Origin: Desulfatibacillum alkenivorans DSM 16219
GTDB taxonomy: Bacteria; Desulfobacterota; Desulfobacteria; Desulfobacterales; Desulfatibacillaceae
Reading direction: 5' to 3'
DNA length: 64,000 bases
Assembly (NCBI RefSeq): GCF_900142135.1
Contig: NZ_FQZU01000002.1
Span: 248,001 to 312,000, forward strand
Shown: positions 25,072-33,966 of the stretch, piece by piece
Numbering within the stretch: the first letter of the stretch is position 1
Layout of the letters: the number at the start of each line of letters is the position of its first letter
The notes under the pieces: generated by a model
Database searches by the model: none
Seen by the model: the letters and a program-made list of their open reading frames with translations, nothing else
What the model was told of the DNA's origin: nothing
Program-made: the position numbers and the translations under genes

Positions 25072-26961
25072 TCATGGGGTCAGGCCGCCGCCCCAAACCC
25101 GGGATCCTGTCACGCTTCCCGAAAGCTCCAACTCCACCACGCCAGGGGATAAGGGCAGCAAGGAGTCCCAATCTCCGGCCGAGGCGCCCTGATAAAACAT
25201 CATATTCTTCAGATTCAGGGTGTATGTGATCACTTGTCCGTCCAGGAACGGAAAATCCGTGGTTATCGGGTCCGACGAAGTGAAGGAAATGTTTATTGTG
25301 TAATCCTGATTCATGAGGGCAGGAGCGCCTTGGGCCGAGCCTTCCACTGACGCATGGTAGACCGGGTCTTCCCCCCATTGGTGGGCGATGCTCCAGATTG
25401 CGTCCGCCTCAATGGCATCCTGGGTGTTCCAACGGAGGGTCAAATCCACATCCAGGGATGTCGGCTGCTCGTTGTCCGCCAGAACCCATCCTTCCTCAAC
25501 AATGCCCTGGGTGACGGTGATCGTCGTGGAGGCGAAATCCCCCCCGCCCTGGGCGTTCTCGCACCAAAAGACCGGTTGGTGCACCTGAGCGTCCTGAGTT
25601 CCCGGGGTCCAGGAGAACAGGCCGGTTTCCGGATTTAAGGAGGCGTTTAAAGGCATGTTGGTCATGGTGAATCGAACCGGCAGGCTTCCAGGGGCTTCCA
25701 GCTGCAGGGTAAAACTCAGGGCTTTCCCTTCTTCAATTTGTTTGCTCTGCACAGCCTCGATAACGGGCGCCGATCCAAAGGCTTGCATGGCGTGTAAAGC
25801 CTCCTCCATGCCGGCTTTTCCATCCTGGTTGACGTCGCCGGCGCCCAGATTGCGGCACGGGAGTACATTGGCCGTTGTGAATTGCAAAGCGTCCAGGGCG
25901 TCCTCCAGGGTCAGGATGGAATCGCAGTTTAGGTCTCCGGCGTAGAAAAAATCGATCTGATAGGATTCCCAATCTCCGCCCGTCTGCTTGGCGTTCATAA
26001 AGGCGCGGACCGTGGCATCATCCGTAAAAAATTGATTGTACCTGAAATCGTTTTTTCCGTTCTGGAGGGAGGTCAGGTGGACGATTTCTTCGGGAACAGG
26101 CCCGCAAAAACGGTTGTTGCTCAGATCAAGGACCATGAGATTGGAGAGGCTTCCCATGCCCGAGGGAATGGCTCCGCAAAGGCTGTTTTGGGAGGCCAGA
26201 AATTCCTGAAGTTGAGACAGGCCGTCAAAGCCGCATGGCAGGCCGCCTGTCAAGCGATTTTCGCTGACGTTCAGCTTGGTCAGCATGAAGAGCTTGGTCA
26301 ACTCCGCCGGAATCCTTCCGGTAAATTTGTTGGCGTGGATCAATATCTGTTGCAGCCAGAAAAGATCTCCCAGCCACGCGGGAATCTCGCCGCTCAACAA
26401 GTTGTGATGGACGTCCAGTATCCTGAGCTCCGACAACCTGGAGAACTCCTCGGGCAAAGGCCCGGAAAGGTTGTTGCGATTGGCGTACAGGTGTTCAAGG
26501 GCGCCTAAATTTCCCAGGGAGGCGGGGAACGAGCCTTCCAACTGGTTGCGATGAAGATACAGGCCGGCCAATGCGCTCAGGCTTCCCAGCGAAGCGGGTA
26601 TTTCCCCTTTGAGCGCGTTTTTCGACAGGTCAAGAGTCTCCAACAGGGCCAGGGCGGATAAATCCGGCGGGATAGACCCTGCCAAGCCGTTTCCCGAAAG
26701 GGCGACGCCGGTCACATGGCTCTCGTCATTATTGCATGTCACGCCGTACCATCCGGCTTCCGTTCCCGGCCGGGCGAATCCATCCTCGGCGAGAGGCTCC
26801 TCTTTCCAGCCGCCTGCATTCGTCCAATTGCTTCCCCCCGCGGCTGTGTACAATGCTATAAGGGCCGCTCTTTCCGTTTCCGGTATTTGAGCCGCAGCCT
26901 GGGGAACCCAGTAAAACAAAGCCAGCATCAAGATAGTAAGTAAACGGGTGTCTTTGGGCAT
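25072..26961 (-). CDS. Secreted plant-type leucine-rich-repeat protein with dockerin-like EF-hands and Ig-like domain
   Basis: The protein has 629 residues. A signal peptide (residues 1-25, cut near AAAQIP) is followed by an LRR cap (ETERAALIALYTAAGGSNWTN...WYGVTCN). About ten repeats of the plant extracellular type, LxxLxLxxNxLxGxIPxxLG, span about 80-330. Around 338-395 are two dockerin-like calcium loops, DLNCDSILTLED and DVNQDGKAGMEE. A cadherin/Ig-like domain follows (ASLNPETGLFSWTPG). The last 140 residues are a beta-rich region I do not recognise. No LPXTG, beta-barrel or PEP-CTERM sorting signal is evident. A cell-surface or matrix binding role is inferred. It converges with the EFR1 operon across a 56-base gap. 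Confidence 0.88.
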   Translation of the reverse strand: MPKDTRLLTILMLALFYWVPQAAAQIPETERAALIALYTAAGGSNWTNAGGWKEEPLAEDGFARPGTEAGWYGVTCNNDESHVTGVALSGNGLAGSIPPDLSALALLETLDLSKNALKGEIPASLGSLSALAGLYLHRNQLEGSFPASLGNLGALEHLYANRNNLSGPLPEEFSRLSELRILDVHHNLLSGEIPAWLGDLFWLQQILIHANKFTGRIPAELTKLFMLTKLNVSENRLTGGLPCGFDGLSQLQEFLASQNSLCGAIPSGMGSLSNLMVLDLSNNRFCGPVPEEIVHLTSLQNGKNDFRYNQFFTDDATVRAFMNAKQTGGDWESYQIDFFYAGDLNCDSILTLEDALDALQFTTANVLPCRNLGAGDVNQDGKAGMEEALHAMQAFGSAPVIEAVQSKQIEEGKALSFTLQLEAPGSLPVRFTMTNMPLNASLNPETGLFSWTPGTQDAQVHQPVFWCENAQGGGDFASTTITVTQGIVEEGWVLADNEQPTSLDVDLTLRWNTQDAIEADAIWSIAHQWGEDPVYHASVEGSAQGAPALMNQDYTINISFTSSDPITTDFPFLDGQVITYTLNLKNMMFYQGASAGDWDSLLPLSPGVVELELSGSVTGSRVWGGGLTP

Positions 26962-27490
26962 TGCTCTCCCTCACAAGCAAAAAACCAATTGCTTGCCGAA
27001 AAAACGTCCCCTCTGCAAACCAATTGCAAACAAGTTTGTACGATTGTTGAATTAGCCTGAACCGTGCCACACGCATCCGTATTAGTCAAGGATGGATATG
27101 ACCTTTAATGGCAAAAAATGAGAAATCATAGTCAGTGTAAAATTTTATAAATGTCATTTAACTAGCCTGTTAAGCCGGAAGTGATTCTGGCCGAATTTTT
27201 TTCTTGCCTTCCCATATGATCAGGAGGATAATCCCCCTCGGCTAAGGGGGGCGGAGGTTTGCCCCCGTATATCAGAAATCACTAGGAGAAAGCCCCATGA
27301 ACGACCCAGGAGACAGTCACAGTCCCCGTTGTCAGGACGCAAAAATCGTCTGGCGCCCATGCGCCCATGCTTTGCGGCGTACACGCAATGCAGCCCCTTC
27401 CGCGATAGGCAGGCTCTCCGGTCCGTTCTAGCCTGTTGATTCGCCTCCGGCCGCCATGCGTTTTCGCCGCGGCTGAAAAGGAGGTGAATC
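26962..27490. other. Divergent intergenic region with GC-rich leader upstream of mgtE
   Basis: The left half (26962-27200) is AT-rich and must hold the LRR gene promoter. From about 27225 to the mgtE ATG the sequence is GC-rich with several possible stems: CCCCCT/AGGGGG at 27232-27250, and CAGGCT/AGCCTG near 27410-27435. AAAGGAGGTG lies just before the start. This could be a structured 5' leader. I compared it by eye with the M-box and yybP-ykoY patterns and it matches neither. No coding sequence seen. Confidence 0.4.
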
Positions 27491-28876
27491 ATGAACATCA
27501 AAAATCCGCTCCACATCATTGAACTGCGCGAAATGCTCGCGCACGCCGATTATCAATCCATAAGAAATTACTGCCAATCCTATCATCCGGCCGACATCGC
27601 CGACGCTCTGTCTTCCTTCCCGGACAGCGAAGCGCGGGTTGTCCTTGGCCATGCTCCGGCCCCTTTGGGCGCAGAGATTTTCAGCCATCTGGATGAAGAC
27701 GTTCAGGCGAGCATGGCTTCCGGGATGTCCCGGAAGGACCTTGCCGGCCTGTTGGCGGAGATGCCCCCGGACGACCGGGCCGACTTGTTCAAGAAAATGA
27801 GCAGCGAACTGCAGGAAAACGTGCTGCCGGCCCTGGCCCAGGCTGAGCGGGAGGATATCCGCCGCCTGGCCTCGTATAAAGAGGGAACCACCGGCGCCGT
27901 AATGACCTCGGACTACGCCGCGCTTTCAGCGGACCTCACTGCATCCCAGGCCATCGACCGCTTGCGCGAAGCAGCGCCGGACAAGGAAACCATTTATTAC
28001 ACCTATGTGGTGGACGAACAACGCAGGCTGCTTGGATTTGTATCCTTAAAGGACCTCATTACGGCGCGGCGCAACGCAAGGGTGGGGGACATCATGCACA
28101 AGGATGTGATTTTTTCCCGGGTGGAGGACGACCAGGAAGCCTCTGCCAGGAAAATCCAGAAATACGACCTGTTGGCCCTGCCTGTCGTCAACGGAGGCGA
28201 CGCTCTGGTGGGAATTTTCACTCATGACGACGCCTTGGATGTCATCACCCAGGAAACCACGGAGGATATGGAGAAACTGGCGGCCATCACCGGAGCCCAC
28301 GAAGCCGGCGTGTATCTTAAAACCCCGTCCTGGATTCATTTTAAAAATCGCGCATACTGGATAGTGGGCCTTGCCGCCCTGGGGCTGATATCCGGCGTGA
28401 TCATCCATTCCTTTCAGGCCAGCCTCATGCACATGTTGATTTTGGCGCTGTATATGCCCATGGTGGCGGACACCGGCGGAAACACGGGCAGCCAGTCGGC
28501 GACCGTGGTGGTGCGAGCCCTGGCCTTAAAGGAAATTTCGCCCAAGGATACGTTCAGGGTGCTTTACAAAGAATTGAAAATTTCGGTTTTGCTGGCGTTG
28601 ATTCTGGGGGGGCTGTCCTGGCTTAAGGTCATGTTTCTTTCCCGCGGAGACAACATCCCCATGGGAATTTCCCTGGCCAAGGCGGGATTCGCCATAGCCG
28701 CCGCCCTGGCGTTGCAGGTGGTTACCGCCACCCTGGCGGGGGCGATTTTGCCTTTGTTTGCAGCAAAGATGAAATGGGACCCGGCCATTGTGGCCAGCCC
28801 GGCTCTCACCACGGTGGTGGACATCACCGGGCTGCTCATCTACTTCACGTCGGCCAAGTTGATTTTGGGCGTGTAA
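27491..28876 (+). CDS. mgtE: Magnesium transporter MgtE
   Basis: The 461 residues match MgtE length and order. An N-terminal superhelical domain (about 1-130, with GMSRKDLAGLLAEMPPDDRADLFKKM) is followed by paired CBS domains (about 135-255, with MTSDYAALSADLTASQAIDRLRE). The linking plug helix comes next. Five membrane helices from about 285 include the conserved NTGSQSATVVVRALAL and the final GLLIYFTSAKLIL. It is a homodimeric Mg2+ channel of the inner membrane, gated by Mg2+ bound in the cytosolic domains. AAAGGAGGTG sits 4 bases before the ATG. The GC-rich leader upstream may add RNA-level control. Confidence 0.96.
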   Translation: MNIKNPLHIIELREMLAHADYQSIRNYCQSYHPADIADALSSFPDSEARVVLGHAPAPLGAEIFSHLDEDVQASMASGMSRKDLAGLLAEMPPDDRADLFKKMSSELQENVLPALAQAEREDIRRLASYKEGTTGAVMTSDYAALSADLTASQAIDRLREAAPDKETIYYTYVVDEQRRLLGFVSLKDLITARRNARVGDIMHKDVIFSRVEDDQEASARKIQKYDLLALPVVNGGDALVGIFTHDDALDVITQETTEDMEKLAAITGAHEAGVYLKTPSWIHFKNRAYWIVGLAALGLISGVIIHSFQASLMHMLILALYMPMVADTGGNTGSQSATVVVRALALKEISPKDTFRVLYKELKISVLLALILGGLSWLKVMFLSRGDNIPMGISLAKAGFAIAAALALQVVTATLAGAILPLFAAKMKWDPAIVASPALTTVVDITGLLIYFTSAKLILGV

Positions 28877-28886
28877 AAGGGAGAAG

Positions 28887-28910
28887 GGCGGGGGGGCTCC
28901 CCCCGCCTTT
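28887..28910. terminator. Bidirectional terminator between mgtE and the VOC gene
   Basis: The stem GGCGGGGGG/CCCCCCGCC has a three-base loop, with TTT on the plus side. It serves the convergent genes ending at 28876 and 28915. Confidence 0.7.
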
Positions 28911-28914
28911 ATCA

Positions 28915-29331
28915 TCAGGCCTCTTCGTCCTTGGGGCCGATCCAAAAATAAGGATTGTACGCGACTTCCCAAAGATGCCCGTCCGGGTCGGCGAAATATC
29001 CCGAGTACCCGCCCCAGAAAACCTTTTGGGGAGGCTTGATCTGGGCCGCCCCGGCTTCAAGCGCTTGAGCCATGAACGCGTCCACCGCAGCTTCCGAGGC
29101 CAGATTATGAGCCAGGGTCACGCCCCGGAATCCCTTTCCTTCCGCCGGAACCTGGGCGTCTTCGGCCAACAGGTTCCAGGGGTATAATGCCAGCCAGGTT
29201 CCGTTCAGGGTGAAAAAGGCGACCGCCGGGTCGTAGTCCATTTTGGGAAGCCCCAGGCCTTCTTCATAAAATTGGACCGCCCGGTCCATATCCCGAACGC
29301 CCAGGGTGATCATGCTGATTCTCGGCCTCAT
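28915..29331 (-). CDS. VOC (glyoxalase/bleomycin resistance) superfamily protein
   Basis: The ATG at 29331 follows GGAGG by 4 bases and opens the domain (MRPRISMITLGVRDMDRAVQFYEEGLG), giving 138 residues. It has one pair of beta-alpha-beta-beta-beta modules. Conserved features are AVAFFTLNGTWLALYP, a central FRGVTLAHNL and the C-terminal FADPDGHLWEVAYNP with the metal-ligand glutamate. Members bind a divalent metal and act on diverse substrates. This one is similar to uncharacterised lactoylglutathione-lyase-like proteins. It converges with mgtE and follows the ars operon by about 150 bases, but is not clearly part of it. Confidence 0.87.
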   Translation of the reverse strand: MRPRISMITLGVRDMDRAVQFYEEGLGLPKMDYDPAVAFFTLNGTWLALYPWNLLAEDAQVPAEGKGFRGVTLAHNLASEAAVDAFMAQALEAGAAQIKPPQKVFWGGYSGYFADPDGHLWEVAYNPYFWIGPKDEEA

Positions 29332-29478
29332 AAATCCTCCGGTGTCTAAGTAATTGGATGTTGGATTTGATAAGTAGCATTGGTTGGCATAAAAGCAAAC
29401 CTGCAATCAATGCCGCACTCCCGCCGGTCATCCACGATTTGGGCCGCCCCCTGTTTTGACGGAATGCGCAGCCTGATT

Positions 29479-30561
29479 TTACTCGCACGTCACGTGGCAC
29501 ACGCCTGTGGGCGTTTGTTTTTCAAAGGGGAAGTATTTTTTCTTAAACCACAAAGCAGCGTTGACTAAGGCAATAAGCACAGGCACCTCCACCAACGGCC
29601 CGATTACCGCGGCAAAAGCCTGGCCGGAATCCAGTCCGAAAACGGCCACGGCCACGGCGATGGCCAGTTCGAAATTATTGGAGGCGGCTGTAAAGGAAAG
29701 GGTGGCGGATTGTTCGTAGGTGGCCCCGGCTTTCATGGAGAGGACGAAAGACGCAAAGAACATGACGATAAAATATACGCACAACGGAACGGCAATGCGA
29801 AGAACATCCAGGGGCAGTTGCACAATGTACTCGCCCTTGAGGGAAAACATTACAAGGATGGTGAACAAAAGAGCGATCAGTGTAATGGGGCTGATTTTGG
29901 GCAGAAAGTTTTCTTCGTAACGTTTTTCGCCTACGGTTTTCAGACCGATGACCCGGGAAAGCACTCCGCCGATGAAAGGAATCCCAAGGTAGATGAACAC
30001 GCTTTCGGCAATCTGGCCCATGGAAATATCCACTTCCATGCCCGCCAGGCCGATCCAACCGGGCGCGACAGTGATGAAGAACCATGCGTATACGGAAAAG
30101 AACAGGACCTGGAAAATGGAGTTAAAGGCCACCAGGCCGGCGCAATACTCCCTGTCTCCGGAAGCAAGGTCGTTCCAGACGATTACCATGGCGATGCACC
30201 GGGCCAGGCCGATGAGGATAAGGCCGGCCATGTACTCCGGATGGCCGGACAAAAATGCAATGGCCAGACCGAACATAAGAATGGGGCCTATGACCCAGTT
30301 TTGCACCAGAGACAAGCTCAATACCTTGAAATCGCGAAAAACAAGGCCGAGCTTCTCATATTTGACCTTGGCCAAAGGCGGATACATCATGAGTATAAGG
30401 CCTACGGCGATGGGAATATTGGTGGTTCCCACGGAAAAATGGTTAATGACGTTCTTGATATCCGGAAAAAGGTAGCCGCTAACCACGCCTAAAGCCATGG
30501 CCGCAAAGATCCATAAAGTCAAAAAACGGTCCAAAAATGAAAGTCGTTTGGCGTCGCTCAT
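29479..30561 (-). CDS. acr3: Arsenite efflux transporter Acr3
   Basis: The 360 residues have ten predicted helices, the Acr3/BASS-family topology. Conserved elements include [29 protein letters not shown] with the functionally essential cysteine of Acr3, and the C-terminal [21 protein letters not shown] and [10 protein letters not shown]. It expels arsenite from the cytosol by proton antiport. It is the last gene of the minus-strand ars operon, so the pump is made with the reductases just upstream. The C-terminus ends [10 protein letters not shown], with two extra cysteines that might bind As(III). Confidence 0.96.
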   Translation of the reverse strand: MSDAKRLSFLDRFLTLWIFAAMALGVVSGYLFPDIKNVINHFSVGTTNIPIAVGLILMMYPPLAKVKYEKLGLVFRDFKVLSLSLVQNWVIGPILMFGLAIAFLSGHPEYMAGLILIGLARCIAMVIVWNDLASGDREYCAGLVAFNSIFQVLFFSVYAWFFITVAPGWIGLAGMEVDISMGQIAESVFIYLGIPFIGGVLSRVIGLKTVGEKRYEENFLPKISPITLIALLFTILVMFSLKGEYIVQLPLDVLRIAVPLCVYFIVMFFASFVLSMKAGATYEQSATLSFTAASNNFELAIAVAVAVFGLDSGQAFAAVIGPLVEVPVLIALVNAALWFKKKYFPFEKQTPTGVCHVTCE

Positions 30562-30602
30562 TCGGCCCCCTGCTGTAAATTATCAGATAAAATTGCGGTT
30601 GG

Positions 30603-31058
30603 CTATTCGCCGGGTTTTAATGTGCAGCATTGCTCCGGGTTCGCCAGCCATTCTTCCACGGCGCCTTTGATCTGGTCGCGGATCGCCCGGGTTTTCTCCA
30701 ACTGTTCTTCTTCGCTTCCCTCCAAGTTCCAGGGATCGGGAAAACTCCAATGGCAGCGCCTTACAATGCCGGGAAAGACAGGGCATTGCTCGGCCAGGGA
30801 CTCGTCGCAGACGGTGATTACGAATTCATATATGCGCCCGGATTTATAAAGATCGAAAACCTTTTGGGATTCCTTGGCTGTAATATCCATGCCAAGCTCA
30901 GCCATGACCTTGGCTGCCAGGGGATTCACCGGCGCGATATCAAAACCTGCGCTTTCCACCATATGCCGGTCGCCTGCCAGGGCGTTTAAAAAAGCCTCGG
31001 CCATTCTGCTCCGGGCGGAGTTGTGTTCGCAGACGAATAAAACGCGCGTTTTTTGCAT
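30603..31058 (-). CDS. arsC: Arsenate reductase, LMW-phosphatase fold, divergent P-loop
   Basis: The protein has 151 residues. The catalytic loop VCEHNSARSRMAEAF holds nucleophile C10 and arginine. The relay cysteines are C84 (VITVCDES) and C92 (EQCPVFPG). The canonical second loop cysteine (C15 of pI258 ArsC) is missing, as in the related glutaredoxin/thioredoxin-coupled subgroup. A C-terminal pair (EQCCTLK) is unusual. It reduces arsenate to arsenite for Acr3. It is the second arsC of the operon, 24 bases after the first, and may differ in reductant. Confidence 0.92.
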   Translation of the reverse strand: MQKTRVLFVCEHNSARSRMAEAFLNALAGDRHMVESAGFDIAPVNPLAAKVMAELGMDITAKESQKVFDLYKSGRIYEFVITVCDESLAEQCPVFPGIVRRCHWSFPDPWNLEGSEEEQLEKTRAIRDQIKGAVEEWLANPEQCCTLKPGE

Positions 31059-31082
31059 GGTAAATCCCCTTTTTGAAAATGG

Positions 31083-31523
31083 TCAGTCATTGTTCAGATT
31101 ATCGGGCATGGCTTCCACAAAGGCCCGGATTTCGTCCCTGACCTTTCTGTAATACACTAGAGCGTCTTCTTCTGTTTTTGCGTCAGCGGCCAGAGCGGGA
31201 GGATCTTCAAAGCCTGCGTGGACCTTTTTGGCCCTGCCCAAAAACATGGGGCAGGATTCCTTGGCATGGTCGCAAACCGTGACTACGTAATCCAGGTCCT
31301 TGTCCAGAAATTGGTCCGCCAGCTTGGAGGTGTGGCTGGAAATGTCGATCCCGACTTCGGCCATCACTTTGACCGCCAGGGGGTTGAGCCCGTGGGTCTC
31401 GACGCCTGCGGACCAGGCCCGGAACTCGTCGCTTCTCAAGTGATTGACAAAGCCTTCGGCCATCTGGCTTCGGCAGGAATTGCCGGTGCACAAAAACAGG
31501 ATTTTGATGAGTTCTTCAGACAT
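31083..31523 (-). CDS. arsC: Arsenate reductase, thioredoxin-coupled type
   Basis: The protein has 146 residues. LCTGNSCRSQMAEGF is the classic pI258-type loop, with C12 as nucleophile and C17 as the second loop cysteine. C84 (VTVCDHAKESC) and C91 form the disulfide relay recycled by thioredoxin. NPLAVKVMAEVGIDISSHTSK is also typical. It reduces arsenate in the cytosol. Of the operon's two reductases it is the canonical one, and the thioredoxin-like genes upstream (33328 and 32890) are candidate partners or relatives of its reducing system. Confidence 0.95.
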   Translation of the reverse strand: MSEELIKILFLCTGNSCRSQMAEGFVNHLRSDEFRAWSAGVETHGLNPLAVKVMAEVGIDISSHTSKLADQFLDKDLDYVVTVCDHAKESCPMFLGRAKKVHAGFEDPPALAADAKTEEDALVYYRKVRDEIRAFVEAMPDNLNND

Positions 31524-31546
31524 GATTATATCTCCAAAAGCCTTTA

Positions 31547-32071
31547 TCAGGCGTCAAAGTCGAAATCCGCCAGATAGTCCTGCAGGCTTTCCAGTTTTTC
31601 TCCGGTCAATTCCGGGCAGTCTTCCGCGCCCTTGCCGCCTTCCCGCACCAGGTTGGCGAAAACCATGCACGTGGGCTGGCCGCATTTTTTGCAATTGGTT
31701 TTTGGGAGGCGCTTGAGGATCTCCAGGAACTGGGGCGATTTTTTGCCTTCGTAACAGGGGGTTATGGAATCCCTTTCCTCCCAGACCCGGTTGATTTCGT
31801 TGATCATCCAGGTCAGAATTTTGTCCGCTTCCGCCTCATCCGCCAGGGCGTTGATAGCGATTTCCCGGGCGCCCACCTTGATGATCCGATTATTCACCCG
31901 GAACATGACCGTGGGCGGGTCCTTGTGGTATTCAATGCCGCCCAACTCGGCGTTCAGATAGGGCAGGGCATCTCCCACATCCGAATCCAGGCTGGCTATG
32001 CACACCACGGACTCAAAACTGTGGTTGCAATCCGGCCGGGTGATGCGTTTGGAGTAGCTTTCCAGAATCAT
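31547..32071 (-). CDS. Iron-sulfur protein with a Fes-type [4Fe-4S] domain
   Basis: The protein has 174 residues. The C-terminal part has C127-x2-C130-x4-C135-x16-C152 (NCKKCGQPTCMVFANLV), the pattern of the Fes domain found in acetyl-CoA synthase/corrinoid proteins and RnfB. The N-terminal 100 residues (DVGDALPYLNAELGGIEYHKDPPTVMFRV) resemble uncharacterised anaerobe proteins and may bind a cofactor. It is co-transcribed with the ars genes. Its role is unknown, but electron supply for arsenate or thiol reduction fits the setting. Confidence 0.8.
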   Translation of the reverse strand: MILESYSKRITRPDCNHSFESVVCIASLDSDVGDALPYLNAELGGIEYHKDPPTVMFRVNNRIIKVGAREIAINALADEAEADKILTWMINEINRVWEERDSITPCYEGKKSPQFLEILKRLPKTNCKKCGQPTCMVFANLVREGGKGAEDCPELTGEKLESLQDYLADFDFDA

Positions 32072-32183
32072 AAACTTCCTCCGCAGGTTGCAGATTAAAC
32101 CTTGTTTGTTTGATTTGCGTTAGTAAGGTTGAGTTGTAGCAAAAGATTTACCGGCTTTTTAGGCTGCGCCTTTATTACGGCGT

Positions 32184-32900
32184 TTAAACCAGAGGATTTT
32201 GCAAAAACGGCCGGACGATGAAATAGACGGCGAGTCCGGCCACCAGAACGCCTGCGCCTTTTCGAAACCAGGCGCCTCCCCGTTGAAAGGCGTTGTTCGA
32301 CAAAACCTTGCGCACCAGCGCTGCACTGGATCCAGCCGCTGCAATGGGAATGCAATGGCCGATCCCAAACAATACAATCATCATGACGCCGGTTGCAATT
32401 TTTTCCTGGACCGTAATGACGGCCAGGATAGGGGCGATAAACCCGAAGGTGCATGATCCGGAAAGAATTCCGTAGGCCAGGCCGAGAATAAAAGCGCCGC
32501 CTATCCCCTTGACCCGCAGCCTGGACATGGCGCCGGAGGACATGGAGCAGGCTTGAACCCCCAGCATATCCAGGGAGACCCAAAGCAGGATGGCGCCCAC
32601 CAGGATGGTCCAATAGGGGCTTACATCCCCCATCATCCGCCCCAGGACGGCGCACACGACGCCAAGAACGGCGATGGTTATGAACAAGCCAAAAGTAAAG
32701 GCGGCGGCGTATTTCGCCGCCCCCTTAACTTCCAGGATTTTATCCTGCCCCCCGACATATCCGACTATCAGAGGGATGGAAGCCATGTGACAGGGAGACA
32801 AAAGCACGCTGATCATTCCCCACAGCAGACAGCCAAATGCAGCGGCAAGGAGCCCTCCGGACATCCAGTGGTTTACGGTAACGAAAAAATCATTGAGCAT
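32184..32900 (-). CDS. ccdA: CcdA/DsbD-type transmembrane electron carrier
   Basis: The ATG at 32900 is preferred: it follows AAGGCGG and gives 238 residues. Six to seven membrane helices are present, with the two conserved cysteine sites LLSPCHMASIPLIVGY and ILSGSCTFGFIAPIL. CcdA passes electrons from cytosolic thioredoxin to exported thiol proteins. The start overlaps the end of the exported thioredoxin-like gene by 11 bases, so the two form a unit able to reduce that protein outside the membrane. A 112-base gap follows before the Fe-S gene. Confidence 0.9.
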   Translation of the reverse strand: MLNDFFVTVNHWMSGGLLAAAFGCLLWGMISVLLSPCHMASIPLIVGYVGGQDKILEVKGAAKYAAAFTFGLFITIAVLGVVCAVLGRMMGDVSPYWTILVGAILLWVSLDMLGVQACSMSSGAMSRLRVKGIGGAFILGLAYGILSGSCTFGFIAPILAVITVQEKIATGVMMIVLFGIGHCIPIAAAGSSAALVRKVLSNNAFQRGGAWFRKGAGVLVAGLAVYFIVRPFLQNPLV

Positions 32901-33303
32901 TGCCGGCCGCCTTGGTTTTAGGGACGCCCAGTTTGTCAAACATGGCGACAATGCTCTTTTTGTCCATATAGCCTACATGACGGCTGACTTCCTTGCCGGT
33001 CTCGTCGTAAAAAATCTGGGTGGGGATGGCTCTGAGGCTGTATTTAGCGCCTTCCTCCCTGTTTTGCCACACGTCGATAAAGATGACGGACGCCCGCCCT
33101 TGATACTCCTTTTGCAATTCCTCTATGACCGGCGCCATCATTTTACAGGGAATGCATTTGTGGGCGCCCAAATCCAGCATGGTGACCATGCCCGGGGTCG
33201 GGACTTGCGGAATCGGCTCCCCGGCGGCATCCTGGGACGCCGCCGGACTGTGAAGCAGCAGCATAAAAAGAAATAGCAGGTTGATCAAGATCAGCCTTTT
33301 CAT
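32890..33303 (-). CDS. Exported thioredoxin-like protein
   Basis: The protein has 137 residues. A signal peptide or anchor (MKRLILINLLFLFMLLLHSPAAS, 1-23) precedes a thioredoxin fold with C50-I-P-C53 (DLGAHKCIPCKMM). FIDVWQNREEGAKYSLRAIPTQIFYDETGKEV contains the cis-proline site. A CxxC after a signal sequence next to CcdA points to periplasmic disulfide reduction. Within an ars operon it could keep arsenic-sensitive periplasmic thiols reduced or support the exported part of detoxification. That is inference. Confidence 0.91.
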   Translation of the reverse strand: MKRLILINLLFLFMLLLHSPAASQDAAGEPIPQVPTPGMVTMLDLGAHKCIPCKMMAPVIEELQKEYQGRASVIFIDVWQNREEGAKYSLRAIPTQIFYDETGKEVSRHVGYMDKKSIVAMFDKLGVPKTKAAGNAQ

Positions 33304-33327
33304 TGAATTCCCCCTTGATAAGCCTAT

Positions 33328-33558
33328 TTACTTTAGCCAGGAAAGAACGTCTTTCTTCTTGGGAACCTTGCCTGCGATTTTCATTTGGCCGTCCACCACC
33401 ACGGAGGGAGTGGCCATGACGCCGTAGCCCGCGATTTCCATCATGTCGGTGACCTTTTCCACATTGGCTTCCACGCCGGCTTCAGCCAGGGCTTCCTTGA
33501 CGATTTTGGCGGTTTGTTCGCATTTCTTGCACCCGGGCCCCAAAACTTTAATATCCAT
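33328..33558 (-). CDS. Small thioredoxin-fold protein, TM0996/MTH895 type
   Basis: The ATG at 33558 follows AAAGGAG by 6 bases and gives 76 residues. MDIKVLGPGCKKCEQTAK carries the redox pair C10-x2-C13. KVTDMMEIAGYGVMATPSVVVDGQMKIAGKVP carries the cis-Pro loop. These redox-active disulfide proteins frequently sit next to ArsP-type permeases. It is cytosolic, with no signal peptide. It lies between DUF2703 and the exported thioredoxin. Confidence 0.93.
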   Translation of the reverse strand: MDIKVLGPGCKKCEQTAKIVKEALAEAGVEANVEKVTDMMEIAGYGVMATPSVVVDGQMKIAGKVPKKKDVLSWLK

Positions 33559-33575
33559 TGCATCTCCTTTCTCGT

Positions 33576-33953
33576 TTACTCCGAAAATTCTTCTTTGCAT
33601 AAGGCCGCAGCCTCCATGATCATGGAAGCGGGGATGGCCTCGTGGGTTGTTCCATTGTATTGTACGGTCCGGCACATAACCGGAGCGCCCAACATTTCGC
33701 CGCAGGACGCGCAGCAGCTTTCCGATTTTTGCGCCCCCGGCAGAATCTCTTCAATGGGGACGCCGTTAATCAGGATGATATTGGACTGATCCAGGCTTTC
33801 TTCATCCAGAGGAATTTCCTCCAGCAAGACCTCCCATCCCAATTTTCTCAACTCGCTGGCCGCACGGCGCACCTCCCACCCTGTGTCCGAACAACGATCG
33901 CAAGTCTTGCCGCCTTGGGTCAAACGCCGCCATTCCAGCTTGATTATCTTCAT
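33576..33953 (-). CDS. DUF2703 family cysteine-rich protein
   Basis: The protein has 125 residues. Opening MKIIKLEWRRLTQGGKTCDRCSDTGWEV has C18-x2-C21 in a thioredoxin-like position. LINGVPIEEILPG and SESCCASCGEML add a cysteine cluster. The family is uncharacterised but often neighbours arsenic or mercury genes. The cysteine pattern suggests metalloid or thiol chemistry, possibly an As(III) carrier. It sits 13 bases before the ArsP permease stop in the transcript order arsP-DUF2703. Confidence 0.85.
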   Translation of the reverse strand: MKIIKLEWRRLTQGGKTCDRCSDTGWEVRRAASELRKLGWEVLLEEIPLDEESLDQSNIILINGVPIEEILPGAQKSESCCASCGEMLGAPVMCRTVQYNGTTHEAIPASMIMEAAALCKEEFSE

Positions 33954-33966
33954 GAAACCCTCGCGT

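Noticed and set aside
27225-27490. mgtE leader as M-box or yybP-ykoY riboswitch
   Set aside because: The conserved core sequences of these classes are not present when compared by eye.
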